From Planctomycetota bacterium (GTDB taxonomy: Bacteria > Planctomycetota > UBA1135 > UBA2386), in contig JAEUHR010000012.1 in NCBI GenBank assembly GCA_016794425.1, positions 1 through 62,061 of the forward strand: a stretch of 62,061 bases of DNA, written 5' to 3'. Within the stretch, counting starts at the first letter, position 1. Every line of letters starts with the position of its first letter. Positions 25,541-34,744 of the stretch are shown here, piece by piece. The notes beneath the pieces are model-generated. The model had not been told where the DNA came from. It did not search any database and worked only from the letters and a program-made list of their open reading frames with translations. The position numbers and the translations under genes were made by a program.

Positions 25541-27871
25541 TCACCGGTCGACGTCGACGCGCAGGCCTTCGCTGGCCTGGATGCCGAGCGGATTCGCGCC
25601 GGTGACGAAGTAGCCCCACTGCATGCACAGGCCGACCGGGCCGGCCAGCTCCGGCAGGTCGACGCGCACGGTCGCGTGCCCGTTCTGGATCGGCGCCGGG
25701 ATCAGCGTGATCAGACTGGTGAAGATGTCGGGCACGATCGTGCAGCCGGGCGCGCCGAACAGGCTGCCGGGCACGTTCGCGGCTGCGGTCGCGATCATCA
25801 CGAACGCCAGCGAGTCCTCCGGCGCATTCTCGAGCCGCAGCGGCATGCCTTCGGAACCGACCTGCTGGCGGGCGGCGATGCCGTCGAGGTCGGCCCAGAC
25901 GCCGCCGCCGCAGGCGAAACCGAGCAGCGTCGGCGGCTGCACCGCGACGTAGTCGTGGGTCGTGCCGTGTGCCACCGCCCCGCCGCCGCTGTCGGTCTCG
26001 GCGAACACGATCGGGAAGCGCCGGCTGCCTTCGTCGAACGTGGTCGCGATCGCACTCGGTTCGGCGCCGAAGACCGGCGCCAGCACCAGCGACTCGACGA
26101 TGTTGCCGGTGTAGCCGACCTTGATCGACCGGTAGCGGTCGGTCGACTGCACCAGCAGCGTGCTGTTCCAGTGCGAACGGCTGGTCACGTCGAACGCGAG
26201 GCCGCCGTTGTCGAGCGTGTTCGTCGCCGCGCCGAGCAGCGCCACGGCCGCGTGCGGCAGCGTGCCGGTGCCGGTCGCGTGGTCGAAGTCGAGGCGCTGG
26301 GCCCACAGCGTCGAGCCGAGACGACCGGCAGGCTTCGGGTTCGGCAGCTCGAACGCGCGCGTCGTGTAGGTCAGCAGGTAGCGACCGCCGGCACCGGCGA
26401 TCTCCGGCGTGATCGCGTGCACCAGCGGGTCGGCGTCGCTGGCGGTCTCGAGGCCGGTCGGCGTCACGATGCCGCTGCCCGCGATCGCGACCGTGGTCAC
26501 GTCCCAGTCGTCGTTGGTGACGTTGTTGTTCGATTCCTGGAACGCCACCAGCCAGTGGTCGCCGACGGCGCTCTGGTTGACGACGGGCCGTTCCTGGTCG
26601 GCGTTGGGCCGCACCAGCACCGGGAACGGCGGCACACTCGCGCCGAGGCCCGGCGCCACGAACTGCGCGTCGTACAGGGTCGCCCAGACTTCGCTGTTGG
26701 CCGTGTTCGTCAACGGGCTGACCAACTCGCGCTGGAACGTGACCAGCAGCAGCGAGCCGGTGGTGCCGATCCGGCCGCCGACGTCCGGGCGCCAGTCGCT
26801 GGTACCTGCCGCGCCGGTCAGCGGGAACGCGGCCGGGCTCCAGGTGACGTCGTCGACGGAATGGCGATGGAAGTAGATGCGCGAGGAAGTCGGGTCCTCG
26901 TACTGCCAGACCAGCACGACGTGGCGGATGCCGGGGGCCAGCGCGATCCGGCCCTGCCGGCTGCTGCTGTACGTCGAGATCTCGCGGAACACCTCGATCA
27001 CGGTGCCGGCGAAGCCGTCGCCGAGGCGCCAGAGCCGCAGGTCGGCGTCGCCGGCCGCGAACTCGTCGGTCCAGGTGAACCAGGTCCGCGCCTGCAGGTT
27101 CGGATCGCTGAGCGTCTCGTGTAGCACGTCGACGTCGTCGATCGCGGCGCCGATCGCGAGCAGCGTGTTCGGCGCGATCACCGGGTCGATCACCAGCGGG
27201 AACGCGGCGGCGGCCACGGTCTCGGCGGCGAGCTGCAGTTCGACGTGGCGACCGTCGGTCGCGATCGCGACCGGCGTGCGCACGCCGTGCGCGTCGATCG
27301 CGACCGCGGCGCCGTACTCGACCGCCGGCCGGCCGTCGGGCAGGCACAGCGTGAGGCCCGCGCAGCGCGCTTCCCGCGGCGCCAGCACCAGCGGCGTGGT
27401 CAGTTCGCCGCGCACCACCAGCGGTCCGGCCGGCGGCCGCACCGGCACGACGAAGCTCTGCTCGACGCCGTCGTCGCGCACGTCGTAGCGCTCGGTGACC
27501 GGGCCGAGGTCGTACTCGCAGCGGAACTCCGACCAGCGCGGCGTCGGCGGCGTCGCAGCGGCCGCCGGCGGCAGCAGTTCGTGGTCGCCGGCGCGCACCG
27601 ACACGGTGCGCCACCGCAGCGGCTGGTGCGGCAGGGTCGGCCCGACCCGCGGCCGGAACACCATGCCGTCATGGAAGCTGACCTTGTAGCCGCGGCCGCT
27701 GGCCCAGAGTTCGGTCGGCCGGCCGTCGGGGGTGGCGAGGCCGGCGGCGATCGGCGCGCGCTGTTGCGCGGTCGGCAGCGGCACGGGGTGCGAGGTGGCG
27801 GGGGCTTGGCCGGGCATGCCGGTGGCGAGCACGGCGGCGGCGAACAGGGAGGTGGAGACGGTGCGGAGCAT
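25541..27871 (-). CDS. Large secreted protein of unknown function, 776 residues
   Basis: The start at ATG 27871 follows AAGGA 10 bases upstream and gives a signal peptide (MLRTVSTSLFAAAVLATGMPGQ). The mature protein has an N-terminal region with conserved-looking WRTVSVRAGDHELL and RYDVRDDGVEQSFVVP, then a segment resembling hydrolase-like propellers with repeats of asp/gly loops (VVLVWQYEDPTSSRIYF, HWLVAFQESNNNVTNDDWDV, RYLLTYTTRAFELP). A C-terminal beta domain of about 130 residues ends with GLCMQWGYFVTGANPLG. This C-terminal arrangement looks like a common extracellular module. I do not recognise an enzyme family. It is probably exported and may be surface-attached. Confidence 0.65.
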   Translation of the reverse strand: MLRTVSTSLFAAAVLATGMPGQAPATSHPVPLPTAQQRAPIAAGLATPDGRPTELWASGRGYKVSFHDGMVFRPRVGPTLPHQPLRWRTVSVRAGDHELLPPAAAATPPTPRWSEFRCEYDLGPVTERYDVRDDGVEQSFVVPVRPPAGPLVVRGELTTPLVLAPREARCAGLTLCLPDGRPAVEYGAAVAIDAHGVRTPVAIATDGRHVELQLAAETVAAAAFPLVIDPVIAPNTLLAIGAAIDDVDVLHETLSDPNLQARTWFTWTDEFAAGDADLRLWRLGDGFAGTVIEVFREISTYSSSRQGRIALAPGIRHVVLVWQYEDPTSSRIYFHRHSVDDVTWSPAAFPLTGAAGTSDWRPDVGGRIGTTGSLLLVTFQRELVSPLTNTANSEVWATLYDAQFVAPGLGASVPPFPVLVRPNADQERPVVNQSAVGDHWLVAFQESNNNVTNDDWDVTTVAIAGSGIVTPTGLETASDADPLVHAITPEIAGAGGRYLLTYTTRAFELPNPKPAGRLGSTLWAQRLDFDHATGTGTLPHAAVALLGAATNTLDNGGLAFDVTSRSHWNSTLLVQSTDRYRSIKVGYTGNIVESLVLAPVFGAEPSAIATTFDEGSRRFPIVFAETDSGGGAVAHGTTHDYVAVQPPTLLGFACGGGVWADLDGIAARQQVGSEGMPLRLENAPEDSLAFVMIATAAANVPGSLFGAPGCTIVPDIFTSLITLIPAPIQNGHATVRVDLPELAGPVGLCMQWGYFVTGANPLGIQASEGLRVDVDR

Positions 27872-27942
27872 CAGACCGGGTTCCTTGCGATGGGAGTCGC
27901 CAGCGACACGCAATCACGGCGGCGGCGCCGTCACGAAATCGC

Positions 27943-27948
27943 TAGACT
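27943..27948 (+). promoter_or_regulatory. -10-like hexamer TAGACT before the ECF gene
   Basis: CTAGACT followed by CGCGCGCCC, 9 bases before the ATG at 27958. The spacing implies an almost leaderless message for the sigma factor and kinase. Confidence 0.4.
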
Positions 27949-27957
27949 CGCGCGCCC

Positions 27958-28527
27958 ATGGCCGACGCCGGTCCCGGTGACGTGACGCTGCTGCTGCGCC
28001 GCGTGGCTGGCGGCGACGCCGAAGCCCGCAGCCGGCTGGCCGAAGTCGTCTACGGCGAACTGCGGGCGATGGCGGCGCGGCAGCTGGCCGGCATGCGCGG
28101 CGCGACGCTGCAGCCGACCGCGCTGGTGCACGAGGCGTGGCTGAAGCTCGCCGGCCACGCGGACTTCGTCGGCCGCCAGCACTTCCTGGGCGTCGCCGGC
28201 AAGGCGATGCGCAGCGTGCTGGTCGACCACGTGCGGCGCAAGCGGGCGCAGAAGCGCGGCGGCGCGGCCGAGAGCCGGCAGCTCGACGACGCGGTGGCGT
28301 TCCTCGAGGCCGGCGAGGTCGACCTGCTGGACCTCGACGAGGCGCTCGGCGAACTCGAACGCGACGATTCGATGCTGGGTCGCGTCGTCGAAATGCGTTT
28401 CTTCGGTGGCATGACCAACCAGGAGATCGCTGCCGTCGAGGCGTGTTCCGAATCGACGATCGAGCGCGCCTGGCGCGCCGCCCGCGCGCGGCTGCGCCAA
28501 CGCCTCGGCGGGGGCTCGGCGCCGTGA
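27958..28527 (+). CDS. ECF-type sigma factor (planctomycete kinase-associated class)
   Basis: The 189-residue protein is an extracytoplasmic-function sigma factor of the TIGR02999-like class. It has region 2 with LQPTALVHEAWLKLAG and HFLGVAGKAMRSVLVDHVRRKRAQKRGG, and region 4 with VVEMRFFGGMTNQEIAAVEACSESTIERAWRAARARLRQRL. This class typically lacks a classic anti-sigma factor and is linked to a Ser/Thr protein kinase, which is what follows here: the kinase start overlaps the sigma stop as GTGA. Phosphorylation-controlled sigma activity is therefore likely (inference from context). Confidence 0.92.
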   Translation: MADAGPGDVTLLLRRVAGGDAEARSRLAEVVYGELRAMAARQLAGMRGATLQPTALVHEAWLKLAGHADFVGRQHFLGVAGKAMRSVLVDHVRRKRAQKRGGAAESRQLDDAVAFLEAGEVDLLDLDEALGELERDDSMLGRVVEMRFFGGMTNQEIAAVEACSESTIERAWRAARARLRQRLGGGSAP

Positions 28528-30980
28528 GCTGGCAGCGCGTCCGCACCGAGTTCGAACGCCTCTGCGACCTGCCGCGCGCCGCGGCCGATGCGGCGCTCGC
28601 GGAACTGGCGACCACCGACCGTTGGCTCGCCGACCAGGTCCGCGACCTGCTGGCGCAGGACGCCGCCGCGCCGGGGTTCCTGGAACGCGATGCAGCGCCG
28701 CGCGGCGCCGGCGCCGCGGTTGCCGCCGCCGGGCTGCGGCTCGGCCGGTTCGAGCTGGTGCGGCCGCTCGGTGCCGGCGGCATGGGGGCGGTCTGGGAGG
28801 CGCGCCAGAGCGACCCGGAGCGCCGCGTCGCGATCAAGCTGGTCGTGCGCGACGGCCGCAGCGAACGCGAGCGCTGGCGGTTCCTGCACGAGGTGCAGCT
28901 GCTGGCGCAGCTGCGGCATCCGGCGATCGCGACCCTGTACGAGGCCGGTGAGGACTCGGTCGGCGGCACGCCGGTGTCGTGGTTCGCGATGGAGCTGGTC
29001 GAGGGCGGCAAGGACCTGCTGACCTGGGCCCGCGAGCAGCGGCTGCCGCGCGCGGCGCGGCTCGCGCTGTTCGAACAGCTGTGCGAAGCCGTCGACCACG
29101 GCCATCGCCACGGCGTGCTGCACCGCGACATCAAGCCCGGCAACGTGCTCGTCGATCGCGACGGCCGGCTGCAGCTGATCGACTTCGGCGTCGCGCGGGC
29201 GCTCGGCGACGCGGCCGCAGTCGGGCCGCACACGGCCGCCGGCGAAGTCGTCGGCACGCTGCAGTACATGGCACCGGAGCAGCTGCGCGGTGACAGCGCG
29301 GCGATCGGCACGCCGGCCGACGTCTACGCGCTCGGTGTCGTGCTGTACCACCTGCTGTGCGAACGGCCGCCGTTCGACCTCGACGGGGTGCCGCTGCCGC
29401 GGATCGCCGCCATCGTGCTCGAACGCGAGCCGCCGCCGCCGCACCAGGTCGCCGACGTGCCGGTCGACCTCGGCTGGATCGTGCTGCGCGCGCTGGCGAA
29501 GGATCCGGCGCAGCGCTACCGCACGCCGCGCGACCTGATCGACGACCTGCGCCGCTGGCAGCGCCACGAGCCGGTGCTGGCGCGCGCGCCGGGGCTCGGC
29601 TACCGGCTGCGCAAGTACGCGCGCCGCCACCGCGTGGCGGTCGGCGTCGCGGCGATCCTGCTGGTCGGCCTCGGCGTCGGCTTCGCGACGCTGGTCGAAG
29701 GCCTGCGGGCGGCGCGCGCCGGCGAGCGTTCGGCGCGCCGCGGCGAGCAGCTGTCGCGCGAGGTCGCGCGGGTCACGATCGCGATGTTCGACGCGATCCG
29801 CGACGACCAGCGGAGCCGCGATCTGAAGGTGCACGAACTGCTCGACGCCAGCGCGCTGCCGGCGGACGGCAGCATCGAGCCGGCGGTCGAGTTCGCGTGG
29901 CGCGATCTGCGGGGCCGCATCTACGCGCGGCTGCGGCGGTTCGACGCGGCGCAGGAGGAGTTCGCCGCCGCGTTGCCGTTGCTCGACGCGGCGCTGGCCG
30001 ACGAGGCCGACGCGGCGCTGCGCGAACGAAAGCGGGTGCTGTTCGACGCGCGGTTCGGCCGCGCACTGGCCAGCAGCGGCGAAGTGCCGCGCGGCGAGGC
30101 CATGCTGGAGGCGGCGGGGCAGCGGGCGGCGGCCTTCGGCGAGGACGTGCAAGTCGAGGTGCTGCAAGAGACTTGCCATTGGCTGTGGCAGGGCAACCGC
30201 TTCGCCGAGCTGCGCGCCAAGGCCGCGGACCTGCGCCGGCGCGCCGAACGGCTGGCTCAGCCGGAGGTCGTTCTGGCGGCCCTGTCGTACGAAGCCGACG
30301 CGACGCTCGGCCTCGGTGAACACGACGCAGCGGTGGAGCTGGCCACGGCCGTGCACTCGGCGGCCGTCGCCCAACACGGTGCCGATTCGCCGCGCGCGTG
30401 CCAGGCGCTCGCCGATCGCGTGCAGGCTCTGCACGAGGCGAGCCGTCTCGACGACGTCGAAGCGCTGTACCCGGAGCTGATCGAGTTGACGCGTCGGGTC
30501 TACGGGCCGCAGCACGACAACACGTTGGTGGCGTTGTCGAACCACGCGATGCTGCTGCAGCAGCGCGGGCGTCACGACGCTGCGATGGCAGCCATGCGCG
30601 ACGTGTTGGCGGTGCACGACGCGCGTGGCGGTCCGCCGTCGGAGCAGCTGATGTCGCTGGTCAACAACCTCGGCATGATGCTGAACCAGCGCCGGCGCTT
30701 CGACGAAGCAGAGCCGCTGCTGCGGCGGGCCGGCGAGCTCGCGACGCGCGTGCTCGACGCGCGCGACCCGAACGGGCCGCTGATCCGCTTCAACCACGGC
30801 GCGTGCCTGGCGTGGATGAAGCGCTGGCGTGAGGCCGAACCGATCCTGCTGCGCGAATACGAGGCCGCGCAGGCGCTGCTGCCGGCCGACCACCCGGTGT
30901 GGAAGAAGCTGCGCCGCACGCTCGCCGATGCCTACGCGCAGAACGGCGACGAGGCCCGCGCGGCGGAGTGGCGGCAGTGA
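28524..30980 (+). CDS. Membrane Ser/Thr protein kinase with TPR region
   Basis: From GTG 28524 the product is 818 residues. The kinase domain has the glycine loop GAGGMG (83-88), Lys105 in VAIKL, HRDIKPGN (200-207), DFG (220-222) and APE in MAPEQL, so it should be active. A membrane helix lies at about 371-390. The C-terminal, presumably extracytoplasmic, part of about 420 residues carries tetratricopeptide-like repeats (for example TLVALSNHAMLLQQRGRHDAAMAAMRDVL and LVNNLGMMLNQRRRFDEAEPLLRRAGEL) that could sense ligands or bind partners. The N-terminal 70 residues are a short helical extension. It overlaps the ECF sigma gene by four bases. Confidence 0.93.
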   Translation: MSWQRVRTEFERLCDLPRAAADAALAELATTDRWLADQVRDLLAQDAAAPGFLERDAAPRGAGAAVAAAGLRLGRFELVRPLGAGGMGAVWEARQSDPERRVAIKLVVRDGRSERERWRFLHEVQLLAQLRHPAIATLYEAGEDSVGGTPVSWFAMELVEGGKDLLTWAREQRLPRAARLALFEQLCEAVDHGHRHGVLHRDIKPGNVLVDRDGRLQLIDFGVARALGDAAAVGPHTAAGEVVGTLQYMAPEQLRGDSAAIGTPADVYALGVVLYHLLCERPPFDLDGVPLPRIAAIVLEREPPPPHQVADVPVDLGWIVLRALAKDPAQRYRTPRDLIDDLRRWQRHEPVLARAPGLGYRLRKYARRHRVAVGVAAILLVGLGVGFATLVEGLRAARAGERSARRGEQLSREVARVTIAMFDAIRDDQRSRDLKVHELLDASALPADGSIEPAVEFAWRDLRGRIYARLRRFDAAQEEFAAALPLLDAALADEADAALRERKRVLFDARFGRALASSGEVPRGEAMLEAAGQRAAAFGEDVQVEVLQETCHWLWQGNRFAELRAKAADLRRRAERLAQPEVVLAALSYEADATLGLGEHDAAVELATAVHSAAVAQHGADSPRACQALADRVQALHEASRLDDVEALYPELIELTRRVYGPQHDNTLVALSNHAMLLQQRGRHDAAMAAMRDVLAVHDARGGPPSEQLMSLVNNLGMMLNQRRRFDEAEPLLRRAGELATRVLDARDPNGPLIRFNHGACLAWMKRWREAEPILLREYEAAQALLPADHPVWKKLRRTLADAYAQNGDEARAAEWRQ

Positions 30981-30990
30981 CCGCGGGTCA
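30978..30990. terminator. Small hairpin containing both convergent stop codons
   Basis: TGACC-GCG-GGTCA: the plus-strand TGA of the kinase (30978-30980) and the TCA of the minus-strand gene (30988-30990) form the two ends of a 5-base stem. It may serve both genes, but it is short. Confidence 0.3.
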
Positions 30991-31176
30991 GTCCTGAGCC
31001 GGCTTCTTCGGCCGCGGCGCGCTCGGATCGCTGCCGGTGCGGCGCACGACCGCGTCGCGCAGCAGCCACTCGATCTGGCCGTTGATGCTGCGCATCTCCT
31101 GCTCGGCCCACCGCCGCAGTTCCTCGAACAGCGGCGGCGGCAGCCGCAGCAGGAAGCCTTTCCGCTCCTCGGCCAC
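30988..31176 (-). CDS. Small Arc/RHH-type DNA-binding protein next to SPFH gene
   Basis: GTG at 31176, two bases after the SPFH stop, opens a 62-residue frame: VAEERKGFLLRLPPPLFEELRRWAEQ, then EMRSINGQIEWLLRDAVVRR and a Lys/Pro tail. A strand followed by two helices with the sequence SINGQIEWLLRDA is typical of Arc-type ribbon-helix-helix proteins, which bind DNA as dimers through the N-terminal strand (residues FLLRL). It is too short for gene finders with high length limits. It probably controls its own operon; a palindrome of TGATA half-sites lies in the promoter region at 32040-32055. Confidence 0.75.
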   Translation of the reverse strand: MAEERKGFLLRLPPPLFEELRRWAEQEMRSINGQIEWLLRDAVVRRTGSDPSAPRPKKPAQD

Positions 31177-31178
31177 GA

Positions 31179-32006
31179 CTAGCCGTAGAGCGTGCCCGCG
31201 TTGACGATCGGCTGCGTGCCGCGCTCGCTGCACAACACGACCAGCAGGTTCGACACCATCTGCGCCTTGCGCTCTTCGTCGAGCGACACGACGCCGTTGT
31301 CCTGCAGGTGCTGCAGCGCCATCTGCACCATGCCGCAGGCGCCGTCGACGATGCGCGCGCGGGCATCGAGGATCGCTTCGGCCTGCTGCCGCTGCAGCAT
31401 CGCGCCGGCGATCTCGGGCGCGTAGGCGAGGTGGCTGAGGCGCACCTCGAGCACTTCGATGCCGGCCATCTCGAGCCGCTTGGTCAGTTCCTGCTGCAGC
31501 TCGACGTGGATCGAGTCGCCGCTGCCGCGCAGCGAGGTCTCGGTCGCGTTCGGGCTGTCGTACGGGTGCAGCGCGGCGAGGTGGCGCAGCGCCGACTCGG
31601 TCTGCACCTCGACGTAGCTCTCGAAGTTCTCGACGTCGAACGCCGCCTGCGCCGTGTCGCGCACGCGCCAGACGACGACCGCGCCGATCTCGATCGGGTT
31701 GCCGCGCAGGTCGTTGACCTTCAGCTTGTCGCTGTTGAAGTTGTGCGCGCGCAGGCTGATCGTGCGGCGGCTCGCGAACGGGTTGATCCAGTAGAAGCCC
31801 GCCTGCCGCAGCGTGCCGCGGTAGGTGCCGAACAGGGTCACGACCTTGGCCTGGTTCGGGTTCACCAGCACGAGGCCACGCAGCACCAGGATGCCGATCG
31901 GGGCGCCGAAGAAGGTCAGCAGCAGCACGATGCCGACGATCAGCATCGGGATGCCGGCGCCGGGTGCCGGGTAGGGGAGCTCGCGCGAGTGGGTGCGGTC
32001 CGTCAT
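31179..32006 (-). CDS. SPFH/Band 7 (stomatin-prohibitin) family membrane protein
   Basis: The 275-residue protein begins at ATG 32006 and has a hydrophobic segment at about residues 18-45. The SPFH domain follows: [64 protein letters not shown], and a coiled region ([47 protein letters not shown]). Such proteins form large membrane-bound oligomers that organise microdomains and control proteases. It is followed at once by the ribbon-helix-helix gene. The longer upstream in-frame start would add an unrelated tail. Confidence 0.92.
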   Translation of the reverse strand: MTDRTHSRELPYPAPGAGIPMLIVGIVLLLTFFGAPIGILVLRGLVLVNPNQAKVVTLFGTYRGTLRQAGFYWINPFASRRTISLRAHNFNSDKLKVNDLRGNPIEIGAVVVWRVRDTAQAAFDVENFESYVEVQTESALRHLAALHPYDSPNATETSLRGSGDSIHVELQQELTKRLEMAGIEVLEVRLSHLAYAPEIAGAMLQRQQAEAILDARARIVDGACGMVQMALQHLQDNGVVSLDEERKAQMVSNLLVVLCSERGTQPIVNAGTLYG

Positions 32007-32039
32007 GGCAGTGGTGGCGGGAGTGGAGGGCGAGGCGGA

Positions 32040-32055
32040 TGATATCACGGTGATA
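32040..32055. promoter_or_regulatory. Palindromic TGATA half-sites, candidate RHH operator
   Basis: The sequence holds overlapping palindromes TGATATCA (32040-32047) and TATCAC-G-GTGATA (32043-32055), that is three TGATA half-sites in 16 bases. It lies 34 bases upstream of the SPFH start in the 124-base divergent gap. On the minus strand it overlaps a possible -10 (TATCAT). Confidence 0.4.
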
Positions 32056-32130
32056 CAGGGTGGCCAGAGGCGGTGCCGATCTGTCGGTTGCGCTGCCACG
32101 TTGCCGGCCACACCCGGATGACCTCCGTCG

Positions 32131-32760
32131 ATGCTCCCGTACCGCTTGCGCTGGCTGTTCGGTCTCGTCTCCCCGCTGCTGCTGCCGGGCGCGGCTGCCT
32201 ACGGTCTGACCCGGCTGCTGCCGCTGCCGTGGGCCGTGCCGGCCTTCCTGGTGGCGGTCGCCGCGGTGGCGCTGGTCGGCTGCCTCGTGCTGCGCAGCAC
32301 CGCCGTGCAGCAGATCACGTGGCGCAACCGGGTCGCCGGGCGCTGCCTGCCGTTCGCGCAGTGCATGGGCGGTGGCACGCTGTTCCAGGTCTACTGGTCG
32401 TCGGTGCTCGGCAGCACGGCGGTGGGCGGCTTCGTGTTCCTGTTCGTCTACCTGCACCAGCGCGCGGCGCTGCCGCCGTGGCCGCTGGCCGTCGCGTGGG
32501 GCATCGACGCGCTGACGCTGCTGTTCCTGGCGACCACGCAGACGCGGCTCTACCGGCACAGCGCGCCGACCGCGCGCCGCGGCCGGTGGTTCTACCTGGC
32601 CGTGGTGCTGCAGATCGTGGTCAGCACCGCGCTGCACCTGGCCGGCCATCCGTGGGCCGCGACGGTGGTCGCCGCGGGGCCGCAGATCGCGCTGCTGACG
32701 CCGATGGCGCTCTACATGCTGGCCGTGCTGACTGCCGGCAGCAAAGCCCGCTGGCGCTGA
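32131..32760 (+). CDS. Hypothetical membrane protein, 209 residues
   Basis: The protein has about six hydrophobic helices (for example [100 protein letters not shown]). I do not recognise the family. It is transcribed away from the SPFH gene and ends in a hairpin shared with the helicase gene. Confidence 0.7.
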   Translation: MLPYRLRWLFGLVSPLLLPGAAAYGLTRLLPLPWAVPAFLVAVAAVALVGCLVLRSTAVQQITWRNRVAGRCLPFAQCMGGGTLFQVYWSSVLGSTAVGGFVFLFVYLHQRAALPPWPLAVAWGIDALTLLFLATTQTRLYRHSAPTARRGRWFYLAVVLQIVVSTALHLAGHPWAATVVAAGPQIALLTPMALYMLAVLTAGSKARWR

Positions 32761-32779
32761 GCCCGGCCGCGCCGGCTCA
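32758..32779. terminator. Hairpin containing both convergent stop codons
   Basis: TGAGCCCGGC-CGC-GCCGGCTCA: a 9-base stem with one bulged C. It begins with the TGA of the plus-strand gene (32758-32760) and ends with the TCA of the minus-strand helicase (32777-32779). Confidence 0.4.
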
Positions 32780-34744
32780 CGGCGTGAAGTCCGGCGAGAA
32801 CGGCAGCGCGCCGAGGAACTGGCGGCCGTAGGCCTTGGTGCGCACGCGTGGGTCCATCACGACGACCTTGCCGCGGTCGCTGCTGCTGCGCACGAGGCGC
32901 CCGAAGCCCTGCCGGAAGCGCAGGATCGCCTCCGGCAGCGAGTGCGCGGCGAACGGGTCGAGACCGCGGGCGCGCAGCGCCTCGAGCCGCGCCTGCACCA
33001 GCGGGTGGCCGGGACTCTGGAACGGCAGCCGCGTCACGACCAGCAGCGTCAACGCGTCGCCGCGCAGATCGATGCCCTCCCAGAGGCTGTCGGTGCCGAT
33101 CAGCACCGAGGTCGGTTCGGTGCGCTTCTGTTCGAGCAGGCGCTGCAGCGGCGCCTCACCCTGCACCAGCAGTGCGATGCCGGCCTCCTGCAGCGGCGCC
33201 CGCAGGCTCTGCGCCAGTCCCCGCACGAACTCCCACGACGTGCACAGCACCAGCGCGCGGCCGCCGTTGTCGAGCACGTGGCGCAGCGTGCGCTCGACGA
33301 CTTCGCGGCGGAACGCCTCGGCCTGCTGCGACGGGTCGGGCATCGCTTCCTCGAGCACCAGCTCGACCTGGCGGTCGTAGTCGAACGGCGAGCCGAGCCG
33401 CAGGCAGCGCGCGTCGTCGAGGCCGAGCCGGCCGCGCAACCAGCCGAACTCGTCGTCGCGGCCGGTCGCCAGCGTGGCGCTGGTCAGCACCGCGGTGACG
33501 CCGCCGCCGAACAGGTGCTGCCGCAGCGCTTCGCTGACGTCGAGCGGCGCGCCGCACAGGGAGACGCCGTGGCGGCCGGGTTCGAGCCAGCGCACCAGCG
33601 GCGTCGCGGCGTCCGGCATGTGCACGCACAGCGCGCGCAGCGTCGCGCACAGCGCGTCGAGGCCGTTGGCGCGCGCCTGCAGCTCCATGCGCGCGTCGAC
33701 CTCGGTCGTGCGCGCGGCCGCGGTGCCGAGTTCGGTCGCCAGCGCGCGCAGCACCGGTGTCAGCGGTTCTGTCAGCGTGCGGTCGCGCAGCGCGAGGCCT
33801 TCGCGCGCGCCGCCGGCGTCGAGTTCCTGCGCCAGCCAGGCGAAGAACGCCTCGTTGTGCTGGCGCGCTTCCTCCCACAGCAGCCGTGCCGCCGTGCTGC
33901 CGTGGCGCGACAGCAGGCTGCGTTCGCTGCGGCGGCCGTGCAGGCGGCGCAGGTGCCAGCCGACGGTGCCCGGGCCCACGCGCAGGCCGAGGCTCTCGGT
34001 CGCGGTGCGTTCGAGGTGGTGCGCCTCGTCGAAGATCACCGCGCGGTGCGGCGGCAGGTACGAAGCGCCGGCGATGCGCAGCGCGAGGTCGGCGAAGTAG
34101 AGCGCGTGGTTGACGACCAGCACCTGCGCGGTCTGCATGCGCCGCCGCGCGCGCTGCCAGTGGCAGTGGTCGTAGTGCTTGCAGGCGCGCTGCAGGCAGT
34201 TGCCGTGCTCGGCCTGCACTTCCTCCCAGACTTCGGCGTCGGGTGCGAACGCGAGCCCCTGGCGCGTGCCGTCGCGCGTCGTCAGCGACCAGTCGACGAT
34301 GCGGCGCAGCTGGTCGTGGCGGGCCGGATCCTCGAACAGGTGCTGCTCGCGTTCGGCCTGGTGCATGCGGCGCAGGCACAGGTAGTTGTTGCGGCCGAGC
34401 GCCGTCACCGACGACCACTCGAACGGCAGCACCGCGTGCAGGAACGGCAGGTCCTTCTGCTCGAGCTGCTCCTGCAGCGCGATCGTGCGCGTCGACACCA
34501 CGATCGGTCCCTCGCCCTGGTGTCGGTCCGCGTGCAGCGCCGCCGGCAGCAGGTACGCGAACGACTTGCCGACGCCGGTGCCGGCCTCGGCGACCAGATG
34601 GCGGCGGTCCGCCAGCGCGCGTTCGACCGCGGTCGCCAGCTCGAGCTGCTGCGGCCGCAGCTCGAACCCGGACAGGCGGCGCGCGATCGGCCCGTCTTCG
34701 CCGAGCAGCTCCCGCACGCCCGGCGGCGCCGTGTCGTCGCTCAC
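32777..34744 (-). CDS. DinG/XPD-like ATP-dependent DNA helicase with Fe-S cluster
   Basis: The 655-residue superfamily-2 helicase has Walker A AEAGTGVGKS (52-61), DEAHH at 239-243, and motif segments GVTAVLTSATLATG, LIGTDSLWEGIDLRGDALTLLVVTRLPF and RQGFGRLVRSSSDRG. Four cysteines, C123, C183, C188 and C194, are placed as in the Fe-S domain of DinG/XPD enzymes (LC...GNC-x4-C-x5-C). It would unwind DNA 5'-3' and help resolve R-loops or repair structures. GTG 34744 overlaps the stop of the upstream membrane protein gene (GTGA). A longer frame continues upstream but antiparallel to the real neighbouring gene. Confidence 0.92.
   Translation of the reverse strand: MSDDTAPPGVRELLGEDGPIARRLSGFELRPQQLELATAVERALADRRHLVAEAGTGVGKSFAYLLPAALHADRHQGEGPIVVSTRTIALQEQLEQKDLPFLHAVLPFEWSSVTALGRNNYLCLRRMHQAEREQHLFEDPARHDQLRRIVDWSLTTRDGTRQGLAFAPDAEVWEEVQAEHGNCLQRACKHYDHCHWQRARRRMQTAQVLVVNHALYFADLALRIAGASYLPPHRAVIFDEAHHLERTATESLGLRVGPGTVGWHLRRLHGRRSERSLLSRHGSTAARLLWEEARQHNEAFFAWLAQELDAGGAREGLALRDRTLTEPLTPVLRALATELGTAAARTTEVDARMELQARANGLDALCATLRALCVHMPDAATPLVRWLEPGRHGVSLCGAPLDVSEALRQHLFGGGVTAVLTSATLATGRDDEFGWLRGRLGLDDARCLRLGSPFDYDRQVELVLEEAMPDPSQQAEAFRREVVERTLRHVLDNGGRALVLCTSWEFVRGLAQSLRAPLQEAGIALLVQGEAPLQRLLEQKRTEPTSVLIGTDSLWEGIDLRGDALTLLVVTRLPFQSPGHPLVQARLEALRARGLDPFAAHSLPEAILRFRQGFGRLVRSSSDRGKVVVMDPRVRTKAYGRQFLGALPFSPDFTP

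Noticed and set aside
28050..30893. A 947-codon minus-strand frame opposite the kinase
   Set aside because: The plus-strand kinase has all catalytic motifs. The antisense product is rich in Arg, Gln and His without recognisable domains.
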